Shown in pieces: positions 1 through 12,636 of a stretch of 64,000 nucleotides of DNA. This DNA comes from Apium graveolens. Taxonomy: Eukaryota > Streptophyta > Magnoliopsida > Apiales > Apiaceae. The stretch lies in assembly GCF_009905375.1 (NCBI RefSeq), contig NC_133650.1, positions 172,130,518 through 172,194,517 on the forward strand. The letters run 5' to 3'. Position numbers and translations under genes: made by a program. The number at the start of each line of letters is the position of its first letter. Position 1 is the stretch's first letter. The notes under the pieces are model-generated. The model did not search any database, was not told the origin of the DNA, and saw only the letters and a program-made list of their open reading frames with translations.

Positions 1-2
1 CG

Positions 3-653
3 TACAACAACAGCTACCATGCTTGTATTGGAATGCCACCCTACGAAGCTTTGTATGGACGTAAGTGTAGATCACTGTTGTATTGGGATGAAGTAGGAGA
101 AAGGAAAGTGTTAGGTCCCGAGTTGGTTCAGTAAACCAGAGATGCGGTAGCATTGATTCGGAAAAAGTTAGAGGCAGCCCAGGATAGGCAAAGGAAGAAT
201 GCGGATTTGCATAGGAAGGATATGAACTTCGAGATAGGAGCTCTGGTGTTACTAAAGGTATCACCTTGGAAAGGGTTAGTGCGATTTGGTCAGAAAGGAA
301 AACTTAGCCCCAGATTTATAAGACCATTTGAGGTTTTGAAAAAAGTAGGGAAGGTTGCCTACGAGAAAGTGTTACTACCGCAGTGGCATCACATTCATAA
401 TGTGTTCCACGTATCTATGTTAAAGCCCTATATTCCTAATTCGAACCAAGTCATAGAATATGAACCGATTGAGCTTCAGCCAAATTTGTCCTACGTGGAG
501 CAACTGATCCAAATCTTAGACCGTAAAGAGCGAGTCCTTTGGAATAAGTCGATCCCCATAGTGAAAGTCTTGTGGAGAAATCCTCGAGTAGAAGAGTCTA
601 CTTGGGAATTAGAGTCAGAAATGCTTGATAAATACCCTTATTTGTTTAGCTGA
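3..653 (+). pseudogene. Gypsy G1 integrase C-terminal end (Del/Tekay-like)
   Basis: This is the 3' end of a Ty3/gypsy polyprotein that enters from outside the window. Reading from base 3, the frame shows the typical end of the integrase core (YNNSYHACIGMPPYEALYGR), then the GPY/F-type tail (KVSPWKGLVRFGQKGKLSPR, then FIRPFEVL), the HNVFHVSMLKPYIP motif, and a terminal block containing VKVLWRNPRVEESTWE. That last block is the usual chromovirus Del/Tekay ending. One in-frame TAA at 132-134 interrupts it, at a place where relatives usually have glutamine, so CAA or CAG to TAA/TAG deamination is likely. The rest is open for 507 bases to the natural stop. It lies directly upstream of a polypurine tract and LTR, which confirms the element's 3' end. 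Lineage is assigned by motif recognition only. Confidence 0.85.
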
Positions 654-680
654 TTCAGATTCTGGGGACAGAATCTTTTT

Positions 681-693
681 AAGGGGGAAAGGA
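681..693 (+). other. Polypurine tract of gypsy G1
   Basis: A purine run (AAGGGGGAAAGGA) lies immediately before the LTR start. The same run in reverse complement precedes the LTRs of G2 at 21618 and 30645. It is the expected primer for plus-strand DNA synthesis. Confidence 0.8.
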
Positions 694-3560
694 TATAATG
701 ACTCGTGTATTTTCTTTTATTTTTAATATTCTAAAAAGTGTAATAATTGAATAAATAATTAAATAGAATGTGTGCATTGATTTTTGGCAGCAGTTTGCTG
801 ATTATTATTTATTTATTTGTGATATGTTGATATGTGGGTTGGATTGTGTGATTTATTATTGAGTTGTACGATTTTATTTTTCTTGTAAAAGTGATTTTAT
901 TACAGTTTTAATTCCATAAATATTTGGATTGCCTCTAAAATTTATTTTATAATTTTATAATTTCAATAATTATTTTTTGGACTTTATAAAATTGAGAAAT
1001 CAATATTTCACTAATTATTTATCTTTAAATGATTTTTTGAGTGTGTTTATTTGTAAATTCTATATCTAATTCTTGAATTCTTCAAAAATCACGAAACTCA
1101 TATTTTATTAAGTTCATAATATTCTGGGAATTTTAATATTATTTTGGAAATTTTCGGGATTAATTTCACCCGAGCGTTGTTTCGTTTAATTGTTAAAAGC
1201 GGGTATAAAATTGCATTTCGAAAGTTATTCTTAAATTTCGAGATTGTTTTTTTGCAAACTTCGGGATATTTATGACATTTTAAAACTATTTTCGTAATTT
1301 TTGGAGATTGTTTTATGTGAACCTGGGCCCGATAATTTCAAATTTCAGGACAAAACCGGTCCTTAAATCTTCGTAATTATCCCCAAAATTAACATGTTAG
1401 TTTATTAGTATTGCACAGTCACGTGTTGTCATTGCAAAGGAGAAAAAAAATAAACAACAGGGGGGTTTCCCCTTTTTCCTTTGTTCCCTCGGCAGTGTGT
1501 TGTGTCTCTCTCTCTCGCCTCGATTCTTCTCCTCTCTTCGTTCTTCTTCCTGTTGCTCGTCTCCGGTTGCTTGTTTCTGGCCTATTTTCGGTGAGCAGCC
1601 GCCTTGTGCTTGGCTTGGCTGTTTATTCTGTTATATGCATATATATATGTATATATACCTTTGTGTATATATATGTGTGATATGTGTAGTGACTATGCGT
1701 GTGTGCATTTGTGTGTGTGTGTGGTGTGGCTGTATTTTTTTCCGGCCATCCCTGTGTTTTGCTGGTTGTTTGTTGCGGTTCTGTGGTAATGCGTTGTGCA
1801 CGTGTTGCCCTGTTTCGTTGCTTCATTTGGTTCGATTAGTTTGGATTAATTCATATTATTTTATTAATTCCAGGGAATTATGACTACAATTCGTGATATA
1901 AATAATTTTGTGCAATTAATTTTAATCGAATAAATCGGTGTAATTTATTTGGAAACTCGTATTATATCGGGCACCAAAAAATTGTACTACCGTTATCAAT
2001 GAACTTCGGTGAGTCAACGGTGGATGGGGATGACGTTGTTCTGAGTCCTAAATTCTATAAACAAATAAAACAATTTATATAAAATGTTTCCGAAAATAAA
2101 TTATATATTGGAATTGTACGTAAATAATTACGAGATTGTGGAATTGATATTGTGACGAAACTTGTGGATTTTTGTGATTATTGACGTCGATTGTAATTGA
2201 CGGGTAGGCTTATAAACAAAATAGTTGCTGCCAAAATTTTCTAAAATTTATTTTAAAACGTACTTTATTATATAAAACGTTTTACCCCTAATTGTATTTA
2301 AACTATGTGATTACGTGATTATGTGTATAATACCTATACGAGTCGGGTTATCGGATTGGGTTATTAGGGTTTGACGATATCAAGCATGTCGATATAACTG
2401 ATTAGGGTATTTTGTATTTGTAGATCCCAGTCGAGTTTTTCCAGGACCGAAGTCAGCGTAAAAGCTACTTAGGGTTTCTGAAAGAGTGGCAAGGCAAGTA
2501 CCCTGACCATTCTGTTATGGTTCAGTACGTATGAATAGCTAATGTATTAATCTCGTAATGGAACATAAATGTTTTAAGTTACTATCCCCTGTAGTTATGA
2601 ATCACCGTTTTAAATATGTTTTGGGGAAAAATAACTTTGAAAGGTACCTATCTCGAATGAAATGATTTGCGAATGAGATTTTCTATGTGTGCTGTTAAAA
2701 CGAATGATTTTGAAATGAGATAGATACAAGTGTTTTGAAAACTGGATAAAATAATCAGATTTGGGATACATAGGGGCCAGAGTAGGCCTATTGAGGTGGT
2801 GTAAGAGGATAATTTGGTTGTGCGTAAATTATAACCGATTAGTCCAGCAGGTCAGAGACCTAGCTAGTCTCTGAGTTCCGGAACAGGTAAATGGGATGGC
2901 AGTTAGAGCCGTCTGGTGTTGATAGCCTGATCAGCTGTCTTCACATATCCGTTACGTATCTGATTTGGTTTTGTGATTCTCGTAAGGGTATAAGTACATG
3001 ATATAATGGTTTTATAAATGTGAATAGCATGATAAAATTGGACTCTGGTACTTACACAGCACACTACTACGTTTGTTTTGTTAATAGCATGCTAGTCAGT
3101 GATATCCTATTATCTCAGTTTTTTATATATAATGTTGTTCGCATGATTACAGCTATGTTCCTATCATTGTTTATATTACTGTTTTTATCTTGTTATTCAT
3201 ATGTTGGTACTGCTGAGCGATTATGCTCACCCTTGCAACCTGTTATATATATATCGCAGATGCTTAGAAGACCAATCAGACCTTGGTAGAACCATGTTTC
3301 AGCCCCTTCAGGACCCGGCTCCTCAGAGGTAGTTAGTATCAGACCACTTGCGGGCTGATGAGTTGCTGAATAAGTTAGTTTGTGTCAGACCTTTGAATAA
3401 ATGGTTTGTAATAATGTGTAGCTTGGATCATACTTGAACCTGGATCGGATCTTGGTTCGGGGTCGAGTTAGTTTATTTTAATAATAATCTTGTTGTTTAT
3501 ATTTCTAGTAATTGTGTTTGGTGACGTCAACTCCTGACCCCCGGAGTTAAGGTCGTCACA
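694..3560 (+). repeat. 3' LTR of gypsy G1 (2.87 kb)
   Basis: The boundaries rest on the polypurine tract at the left and on comparison with the G2 LTRs. It starts TATAATGACTCGTG and ends GGTCGTCACA. It is AT-rich and non-coding, with a run of alternating TA/TG repeats near 1635-1730 that also occurs at the matching place in the G2 LTRs. A pyrimidine-rich stretch around 1500-1560 resembles a plant transcript leader. Open frames of 60-130 codons around 1411-1883 are made of this simple sequence and are not genes. The reading frames near 3020-3289 are likewise unsupported. Confidence 0.75.
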
Positions 3561-6500
3561 ACTGTGATAGAGCTGGATCATTATTCATAGAATTTAGATC
3601 CCAAAAACGAGTACTCCATAAAAGCTACATACCGGCCATAACCGATATATACTTTAATAAAAAGGCACATTGTGGCCAAAGGACAAAATTGTATTAACGT
3701 ATTTCAGTTAGCACAACACCCTAAATGCTGGACCATCCGCCCGGGCCACTTACACATCTTCCAAGTGATGGTGAAATAACTAGAATGATTAGTTATTCTC
3801 TAAATATCAATATCAAGTTCCACTCTATAGAGTGAAATGGGATAGCATAGTTATTCACTATCTATCTGGAAATGAATTATATGTTAGCAGAACAATTGCT
3901 AGAACAACACGACTTCAATAATCCCAATGATTATATGCATGCAATGTCTTCCAAAAGCGTTATAAAACAGTTTAATACCAGATCTATAAACATATAACTA
4001 TTCTGGAAGTGGAATAGCGTAAAAAAACTTGCATAATCAAAATCAATCATTTTGATGTCTAAAATATTTAACTATTCTGAAATTAGAATAGTACAAGAAA
4101 ACTTGCCTTTGGTTTTTAGTAGTTAAGCACACTCGCAGTAACACAAAATATCTCATGACATTGTTGTCTTCAATTTCAACAATTCACTAATATGCTGCTC
4201 CTGCGATTGTTAGAAGCCCGAGATGCATTATTGTTCAACTTTACTCTAGATCCCAAAGTCTCGTCTTGATCGCTTGAACAACTCGTATCTATAATTAAAA
4301 GATACACTCTTAATTATCTACACGATAATTACTCGTCGAACTGCGCGTCAAAACTCTATCGTTTACCCAAATGATAACCTACATATAAAGAAAATAGTCA
4401 AACACAAGACTCTCGACCCATATACGCACGTAGACATGTTTTAATGATATATAAACTGACAATTTATTTATATAATAAACTCATTTATATCCAATAAATG
4501 GATATGGAATCTACCTAAAATTCGGCAACATTTCCTCTATTTATTAGACTATCCACATGTTTCCAATCTCAATCAACAATCAAATATATAGTAAAAAAAA
4601 TCAGCCTTTCCTTGCTATAAACACATAAGAAAATCTGCCTTGACTTGCAGTAAACACATAAAAAAATCTGCCTTGACTTGCAGTAAACACATAATTCACG
4701 TATCACATAATTCAATAATACATGGCTCAATCCATCAAATATTCGACTCAGTATGTGTAAAACTGAAATCAAGTCGAAATACGACTTTCCGATAAATACG
4801 TGACTCAGAACTAACTTGCAAAATAAGCGACCTTTCGAAACAAAAGAATTTATGTCTTGAAAGTATTTTTAATGCAAGAGAAATATTTTTCTGAGTCTAA
4901 AACGTTCATTTTGTATTAAACGGATGAACGTTCTATTTATCAATAAATTCCAAACAATACAATACAACTATACTCTAATAAAATCAATAAATATAAAACA
5001 CACAATAATTTATATCTCCACATATAAACACGCCAGAAATGAAAAACACGACCCAAAGCGTCTTCTAAAAATTACAAAATAAATATATAAACATAAACAT
5101 GCTATAATATACACAAGTACGAAAGCGGAATTTCGAAATCGTTACCCAAAATAAATTCTTATCACCCCGAAGATAATATCTGATGTCCGGAAAATATCTC
5201 CAGAAAAATCCGAAATTCATAGCCATAAACATACACACGTTGAAATGCCATGTGGAGTAATCAACGTCGTCAAACTCCTTTTTTATGCCCTGGAAATAAA
5301 TTAACATAGAAATATGCCACACAAATTATCTCCTCAAAACCTTGCAATATATATACATTTGCGTAGGTATCGACGCACTGATCTTTTATATATAGAACAA
5401 TTGAAATTTGGACGGATGGATTGGAAGATATAAATTTTTTAAAAATTAAAATTATATAAAATATGGAGAGACAGAAGAGAGAGGAGTGAGTTGTCCGGGG
5501 AGGAAAAAAAGAAAGGAACAGAACATATAGGGGGAGTAAGGCGGGGTAATTTCCAGGTGGCAGGGGTGGGGGTTGGGGAGCTTACACGTTTTATTTTTTT
5601 ATTTATTTTCTTTTTCTTTAAACTAAAATCAATACATCATTTAAATAATTAGTCCAAAATTAATAATTAGCGGAGAATAATATTTAATCAAATAAATATA
5701 AAATTTATATCAAAATTTCTCAAAAATTATGAATATTTCAAAAATGCCAAAATATAAAATATTTGGAAGTCCCACGATTTTATAAAAATAAAAGTCTGAT
5801 TTTTTTGTGGGATTTTATAAAAATATTTGGGGGTTTTTTGTGGGATTTTTAAAAGATTTTTGAATCGCGCATCATACCCGCGTATTACGATTTAACGAAA
5901 AAAAGTGCGGGTAAATATTATCCGAATTTTTTTTAAAATTCTCAAAATATTCATATTTTAAGAAAATATAAATTTAATGATTTTTGAAATATTCTAGAAT
6001 TTAATACTGAATTTACACTTATATATCGGATCCGAAAATAGATTACTTAGCCGCTAAGTAACTATAAAAATGATACAATTTAATACCAAATTTGGATAAT
6101 TATCAAAACCAAACTTCTTATAAAACATCCTATAAGAAAATAATGTAAAAATATCCAGTCTCTCGAGAATACGGGTTTTATTGATCTACCGAAATGATTA
6201 TTGTATCAAAAATTTTGCGCCGGGACTCATACAGGTCAAACCGTACTCTGGATCGAAAAAGTCAAAACACAGAAAATGTTCAGAATAATCAAATTAAGTT
6301 AGGAAGGAGTTTTCCAAAAAGTTCCGGGTTGTAAAAACGTAACAACGGTTGAAGTTGGATGATTCCTGGCTTTATAAAATAGTTTTATAATTACTCAGAA
6401 AATAATTATTAAATCTATAAATCCTTATAAAATCAGATAACAATCCAAAAATTACCAGAAAAATACCATAATTATCTATACTTTATTCTGGACATATTAA

Positions 6501-6856
6501 GAATCAAAATACTTACACTTAATCACATATAAACACCCAAATATAAATATCAATCATCAGATAATTCACCAAAATTCCCATAATAATCACATAATAATTA
6601 TTTATTGATAAAATAATTGCACGATATTTTCCTGATATTACAAAACAATTTCAATTTACCGATATCAATAAGATCGGCTTTTAAATAGTTTTTGAAAATA
6701 ATACATTTAAGTAAATATTTTCAGGAATTAATAAGGATCGATATAACACTTACCAATTAGCAAATTACCATTTAATGAAACGAACACGTCAAGCGGGAAT
6801 AAAATATCCATAACTTTATTCCTTCTAAATCAGAAAATCACATAAATATATTTAAG

Positions 6857-6857
<1 letters not shown>
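3561..6857 (-). repeat. AT-rich non-coding block, probable decayed minus-strand LTR
   Basis: There is no convincing coding region over 3.3 kb. Several landmarks read better on the minus strand and in the same order as in the G1 and G2 LTRs: a pyrimidine-rich leader-like segment with CCCTATATG at about 5440-5580, a GCGGGTA motif followed by AT-rich DNA near 5875, and a lead-in resembling the other LTR 3' ends near 4100-4260. I infer an LTR of a distant gypsy element, but I cannot fix either end and see no primer site. It could also be several overlapping remnants. Confidence 0.4.
4598..4694. repeat. 33-bp tandem repeat, three copies
   Basis: A unit containing AAATCTGCCTTGACTTGCAG and ending AAACACATAA starts at 4598, 4631 and 4664, a constant step of 33 bases. 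The first copy is diverged. A short open frame across it on the minus strand is explained by the repeat length being a multiple of three. Confidence 0.85.

Positions 6858-6900
<43 letters not shown>
6858..6900. repeat. (AAT)n microsatellite, about 14 units
   Basis: An uninterrupted run of AAT over 43 bases sits exactly at the truncated 3' end of the copia fragment that follows. Confidence 0.95.
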
Positions 6901-6901
6901 G

Positions 6902-8102
6902 CTAAAAATCCGGGAAATCACAGAGATTTTCAAATGTAAAGGCTTCAGCTTCATTTTCATCAAGGCATTCCAAGCTTAGACAGTTGTCATCATCAAAAGT
7001 CACATATGTGCTCTCCATGATTTTCTTTTGATCAATTACATAGACCTTGTAAGCAGTTCTCTCTAATGAATATCCCAGAAAAATTGCTTCAAAAACCTTT
7101 GATTCAAATTTTCCCACATATTCAGAGTTGTCTTTTAAAATGTAACACTTGCTTCCAAACACATGAATATGATTTACACTAGGCTTTCTCTTGCACATGA
7201 TTGACTAAGGTGATTTTCCATGAATCTTGTTAATGAGATATCTGTTTTGACTGTAGCAAGCAGTATTTACAGCTTCTTCCCAAAAACTAGTTAGCAGATT
7301 AGCATCTTGCAGCATTGTTCTTGCAGCTTCTACTAATGTTCTATTTTTTCTCTCAACAACCCCATTTTTTTGAGGTATTCTAGCAGCAGAGAACTCTTGA
7401 ACAATGCCTTTGCTTTCGCAGAATTCACTCGATGTTGCATTTCTGAATTCTGTTCCATTATCACTTCTCAATCTCTTCATACAGTTTTGATCTTCAGCCT
7501 ATTTCTCTATCTTCTTTATGTGCTCAATTATGATGTGTGGAGTCTTATCTTTAGAATGCAAAATTCTACCCATATGTATCTTGAGTAGTCATCCACCATC
7601 ACAAGTGCATATTTGTTCCTTGAAATTGATAAGACATTCACTGGTCCAAAAAAGTCCATGTGAATAAGTTGCAATGGTGCACTTATTGAATTCACAGTTT
7701 TTGACTTATGACTTGATCTTTTAATTTTTCCGTTCTGACAGGCTTCACAGATTTCTGTTTGAGCAAACTCTAATTTTGGCATGTCTCTCACCTACTCTTT
7801 CTTGACCAGCGTGTTGATTGCCTTGTAATTTAGATGTGAGAGTTTGTTATGCCATAACTTGCTTTGCTCTATGGATGCCTTGGTGTAGAAGCAAAAAATT
7901 CCATCCTCATTTGTTGAGTCCAAGTCTGCCATAAACAAGCTTCCTTTCCTTGCTCCTTTTAGAGCAACTTCATTGGTTTTCTTGCTGATGAAGATACATT
8001 CTTCTTTGTCAAATAGAACTTTAAATCCTTTGTCTGCAAACTGGATGACACTGAGAAGATTTACTTCAAGACCAGCTACCAATGCTACATCATCAATGAC
8101 AA
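6902..8102 (-). pseudogene. Copia CO3 integrase fragment, disabled and truncated
   Basis: On the minus strand this reads as the middle of a Ty1/copia polyprotein. In order it shows the pre-integrase region (VAGLEVNLLSVIQFADKGFK, WHNKLSHLNY), the zinc-binding CEACQNGK, the integrase core with [18 protein letters not shown] and [13 protein letters not shown], and the post-core HVFGSKCYILK region. It is broken by TAG stops at 7792-7794, at about 7507 and at about 7206, and by a one-base loss near 7562. It lacks gag, protease, reverse transcriptase and LTRs. Its 5' side is cut by the CO1 LTR at 8103 and its 3' side ends at the microsatellite. It resembles Sirevirus-type integrase but is clearly diverged from CO1 and CO2. 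Confidence 0.85.
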
Positions 8103-8717
8103 TGTTAGGTCACACACACACTGTAGAGGGGGTGAATACAGTGTATAGTACACTCAAATCGAACTTTAAGAACTTAAGTAACAGAAAACAAACTTTATTG
8201 AAACAATAAACTCTGTTACAGTATGGAACCGTTACCTCTCAGTGATGAACAAATATCACGAGAGCTGCTAGGGTTACAATGAATAATCTTTTCTAATAAT
8301 GATAACACTTATAGTGTAAACCCTATGTCTGTGTTTATATACTACACAGTTACAAGATAATCGCTAATTGATATGGAATATAATTCTGCTTCCTAAAATA
8401 TATCAATCAGATATCTTTTCTTCCAAGTATTCCATTCTTCACGGAATTCCTTCTTCATGCATATCTCTTCTTATGTTTATCTCGATCTTCTTTCCTTTAA
8501 TCAGCTACTGTCCTTATCTGATTGTCCTTCAGCACTTAAGTTCTGATATCTATCTTCTGATGATTATCTCCTGATAATATAAGTACTGATATCCTTAAGT
8601 CCTGACTTCCAGTATAAGTACTGATCAACAGTTAAGTACTGATTTATCCTGTTCACGTAAGATCTGAAAGCTAAACATAAAACATATTAGCCATGACATT
8701 ATCAAATATATCTAACA
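8103..8717 (-). repeat. CO1 3' LTR
   Basis: It is bounded by TGTTAG and CTAACA (given on the plus strand as TGTTAGGTC ... TCTAACA) and abuts the polypurine tract. It is nearly identical to 20606-21221. Differences seen are one CA dinucleotide, C/T in GGAAC(C/T)GTTACC, one base in AATAATC versus AATATC, and G/A shortly after. It contains several copies of the TCAGAACTTA/TCAGTACTTA motif in sense orientation. Confidence 0.92.
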
Positions 8718-8730
8718 ATCTCCCCCAACT
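8718..8730 (-). other. CO1 polypurine tract
   Basis: In the element's sense this is AGTTGGGGGAGAT directly before TGTTAG. The same string precedes the CO2 3' LTR at 42159-42171. Confidence 0.9.
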
Positions 8731-8925
8731 TGTAAATTAAGAAAATATACAAGTTTAACAGATATTTGATGATGTCAAAAACATTAAGTACAAATGCATG
8801 AGAAATAGACTAGATAACTACAACTTACAGTCCTTAAAGTTTTTACCAATTTCAACTTCTGATAACAACTTCAATCTGTATAAATATCAGAATTTAAGCA
8901 GTTGTAGATCTTCGACTTGGCTTCT

Positions 8926-11900
8926 TCATTTTCTGATCTCTCTGATGTCAGGAGTTGTTCTGAGATAGTTCTTCAACAAACATTTCTCAGCATATCTTAG
9001 TTCATCAATCATTCTCCTTTTAACACCTTTAAGCTCTGCAGTATCTTCACCAGTTTGAAAGATTGCAGCTCTGAGATCATTAATCTTTGCTTTTCTTAAC
9101 TCCTGATCTAGTCTTATGACATAAGCTTTGTCTTACTCAAGATTGAATTCAAGTCTCTTAATACCAAGATACGTTCTGATCTGTGCAGTATTAGGCTTCA
9201 TATCAACAATATCACCATTGTGATCTCTGTACTTTGGAACATATATGCTGTCAGACTTAACAGAATAAAGCTTGTTCTGTCTCTGAATCTGTTCTTTTAA
9301 GTAGTTTGCAGCAGTCTCTGTTATTCTGTCATCCACTTGAAGTAAGAAAAGTACATGCTCCAATTCTTCAAAATACTTCAAAGGAATGGCATTTTGTCTT
9401 ATATGATAAACCCTACCATCTGTCATGAAATACAACATGATGTATTCTTTCAAGTAGGTATGGTAAACCATCTGTACAGATTCCAGTTGATTCAATCTCT
9501 CAGGAGTTGCTCCAATACCTGGTTCACTCAAGGAAGTTGGATCATTGGTAGTGTTGTGTACTCTTCTTTCATCAGCACTTCCCAATCCAGTTTTATCTCT
9601 AGCTTCCTTTCCAGTAACTACTCTTGCTTCAAAACCACTTGCAGTAGTCTTCAAAGATTGAGTCTGTTTTGCTTTAGTGAATCCTGGTAGGACTGTCTTT
9701 GATCTATTTTCTGATATCAGGTTAACTTGAGCTCTATCAGAGGTTACTTGCTTCTTCTGAATATCAGAACTTACAATTTCTTGACTCTGAACAACTTGAG
9801 CCATGTCAGAGGTTGTTTTAAGAACTTTTCTTGAAGTCAGAGCAAGATCATCTTTTCCATCAGTAATTTCTTCTTCCTCAGGAGGTACATAAGCCTTGAT
9901 AGGTTCACCAACCTTTTCTTTACCCTTGGATCTTGGATCTATCTGTGGTTGTGATGTAGCCAAAGTTGCTTCAGTATGTGTCCTTTCTTTGATCACAATG
10001 CCTTTAAGTTTTGGAAGTAACTTTTTACCAGAAGCTTCAGATTTAGATGTGACTTTCTCTGATTTAAGTCTGGATTCTTCTTCCTTTAAACTTTCCAAGT
10101 CCATCCCTGGATTTTCTTAAAGAAATAACTGTCTTGACATTTCCTCATCAAGATCTAGAAGTTCATCAGAACTTATCCTTTTACCAGCAGCAGAACTTAT
10201 TCTTTTCCCAGTATCAGAACTTGTTCTGTGACTAGCTTGTCTTGATGTAAACCTTCTACCTTGACTATGACCACTACCCATTCCAGAGTTTCCTTGGTCA
10301 TCTTTTCCATCATCCTTTCCTTGCAGTGTCTTGTTGGTTTTGCATTTGGACTTAAATACCTTCTCCCCCTTTTTGGCATCAGCAGGTAATAAAAGAGAGA
10401 TAAGTAGTTCCACTGAGGTCTGGATTTCAGTAAGTTGCGATTGCTGAGAAGCTTGATTTGTCAGAATTTGATCAATCTGAGCTTGTTGTTTCTCTTGAGT
10501 TTTCTCAATATAAGCAACCCTGTCAATGGTAGGTTGGAAGAACTTTTTCTTATCAATTTTCCAAACTTGTTCCTGTTTGATAAAGTTCTCCTGAATCTTG
10601 TGTAGCACTGCATGAGTATTGGAATGAAGACCTTGTAGATGTTTAGTACTCAATGCAGTGACTCTAAGCTGGGTTTTAAAATCATCAGAATTTAACATTT
10701 CATCAGCTTTAGTCAAGTGCTCAGCAAGATGTAAAGCATTTGGAACACATGAAACTGAGTTCCATTCCTTAGTCCACTCCTGACCTGCAGGAGTTTCATT
10801 CCAAGGCACTGGTGCATCCCTGATAACAAACTCCTTTACCAGTTCAGACTTAGGAAGAGTCGGTGGAGGAGTATGTCCTGAAGGACCTGCTTCATCAGCA
10901 TCTACAGTTGTAGCAGCTTCACCAGTATCTCCAACATTTGCAGCATCAGAACTTAAAGAATCAGTATCTTTTGATAAGACAACAGTGTGAGTAGCAATGG
11001 AGGCTTCAGCATCCTCTAATTGCTGATCTGATACTAAGTTCTGATCAACAGCCATATCCTGATGCTCACCTAAAATCTGATCATCAGCATCTTGATGCAG
11101 AGAAGGTGTTGTTGATAACTCTGGAGTTTGAACAGCATCAGTAACAGGTGTTGTGGAAGGATTATTTGCTGTTGGAGCTTCTAAGAAAAGAATTGCAGGC
11201 ACAACCAAGTTCTGAATATCAATTTCAGCACTTGTGCCTGGATCAACGAGAGACACAGATGATGAGTTAGCCTTGTCAGATACAGCTTCCTGAGATGGAA
11301 TTGATGGAGAAGAAGTGACTGGAGCAAATTCCTTGCCTTGTGAGATCAGAGATTCCTGATCCCCTTCCTTAGCTGATTCCTCCTCATCATCTGAAACTGG
11401 CCTTTGTGCCCTCTGTTTCTTGTACTTCCTTGTTGATTTGGATTCCTTTGGAATTTCAGGAACTATCATACGTCTAAGCCTCTTGAGAAGCCTAGAACCC
11501 CCAATTTCAGAATCCTTCTGAGAAGTTGCTTTCTCAGCTTCAACCACCACAGGTTCTGAAGAAGGAATCTGTTCCTCAGAATCTGATTCATCTCTCAAAG
11601 TAATTCTCCTCCTCTTTTGAGGTGTTTGAGGAACAGTCTTTGTTCTCTTTGGCTTAGAGGATGTAGGCTTCACAGTAGGTGCTGAAGAAGAAGGTTGAGC
11701 AGTCTGTGAAGTGGAGAGATATGATTTGAGATAAGTTCTGAGGGTAGGTTGAGTAGAATGAGAGGTAGGTACTGAGGTTGATGGATTTTGGGTGGTGGGA
11801 GGTGGTTGGACATCAGAGTAAACAGATCTATAAGTACCAGGATCAGCATTTACCAGGATCTGTTTTACAGACTTAGGAATCTGTAATGGTCTAACCACTT

Positions 11901-12636
11901 TCTTCTTAGTATCAGCATTTACCAGGTCATTAAAGTATCATTTTGCAACCTTAAAAGGTGGGGTTTGAGTGCTGACTAAATGAGGTTCATCAGTACAGTA
12001 AGTGTAAATAAGTTGACAGAATCTAGCAAAATAAACAACATCTCGATCCTCTGTCATCCTATCCCCAATAAAACCAATTATTCCAGTTGCAAAATCAAAA
12101 TGAGTTTCATGGATAATAGCATACCCAATGTGCTGACTCAGAATTGGGATAGCATCAAAATTTGAACATTTGTTCCCAAAGGCTTTGGTGATGCAATCAA
12201 AGAAGAAACTCCATTCTCTTCTGATATTAGCCTGTTTCAACTGTCCAAGTTTCGTCAGACTCTTTTCATATCCCAATTCAGCCATTAACTCCCGAAGGGC
12301 TGAGTCCTCTGGAACTGAGAAAGTACAATCCTCTGGAAGATGTAAAGCCCTGCGTACTGTACCAGGAGTGACTACAAAAGATGAATCACCCACTTGGAAG
12401 ATAATACTGGGCGTTCCACGGTTACCACCATCATCAAAAACTCCAGTCCCCCAGAACCTCAGAACTTGTTGACTTGAAAATAATTCAGGCTGAGTTAAGG
12501 CGTACCCAACCTCACTATGTGCAAGAAGATCTTGCACAAAGTGCAATTCAGATGGAGCTTCAGCATGATCAAGAATTGCAGCATAGTTGTTTGGAACAAA
12601 CTTTGCTCCATCAATGATTAAATCCTTTGGTGCCAT
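8926..12636 (-). pseudogene. CO1 extra reading frame after pol (about 1,236 residues, three nonsense codons)
   Basis: A single continuous frame runs from ATG at 12636 to TGA at 8926-8928, interrupted only by TGA at 11938-11940, TAA at 10117-10119 and TAA at 9133-9135. CO2 has sense codons at these places (AGG, CAA and TCT). The N-terminal ~230 residues (start MAPKDLIIDGAKF; includes NIRREWSFFFDCITKAFGNK) resemble the 'putative plant transposon protein' domain that accompanies many plant retroelements. A Ser/Thr/Pro/Lys-rich stretch follows with basic clusters (KPKRTK, QKRRRI, RLLKRLRRM), then a Gln-rich likely coiled coil ending near LLISLLLPADAKKGEK, then a conserved C-terminal block (VQMVYHTYLKEYIMLYF to PDIREIRK). 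I see no signal peptide or membrane segment, so an envelope role is not supported. The basic clusters suggest nuclear entry or nucleic-acid binding. Function is unknown. Confidence 0.8.

Noticed and set aside
1411..1883. Several overlapping open frames of 60-130 codons on both strands, Cys/Val/Tyr-rich
   Set aside because: They translate TA/TG simple sequence inside the G1 LTR. The same artefact appears at 29317-29643 and 50194-50421 in the G2 LTRs.
5065..5322. An 85-codon minus-strand frame in the AT-rich block
   Set aside because: There are no motifs, and composition matches the surrounding LTR-like DNA.
8368..8574. A 66-68 codon antisense frame conserved in all four Sirevirus LTRs (also 20872-21078, 31108-31308, 42305-42505)
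   Set aside because: Conservation is explained by LTR identity and family relatedness. Composition is hydrophobic AT-rich, and I see no start context or promoter.
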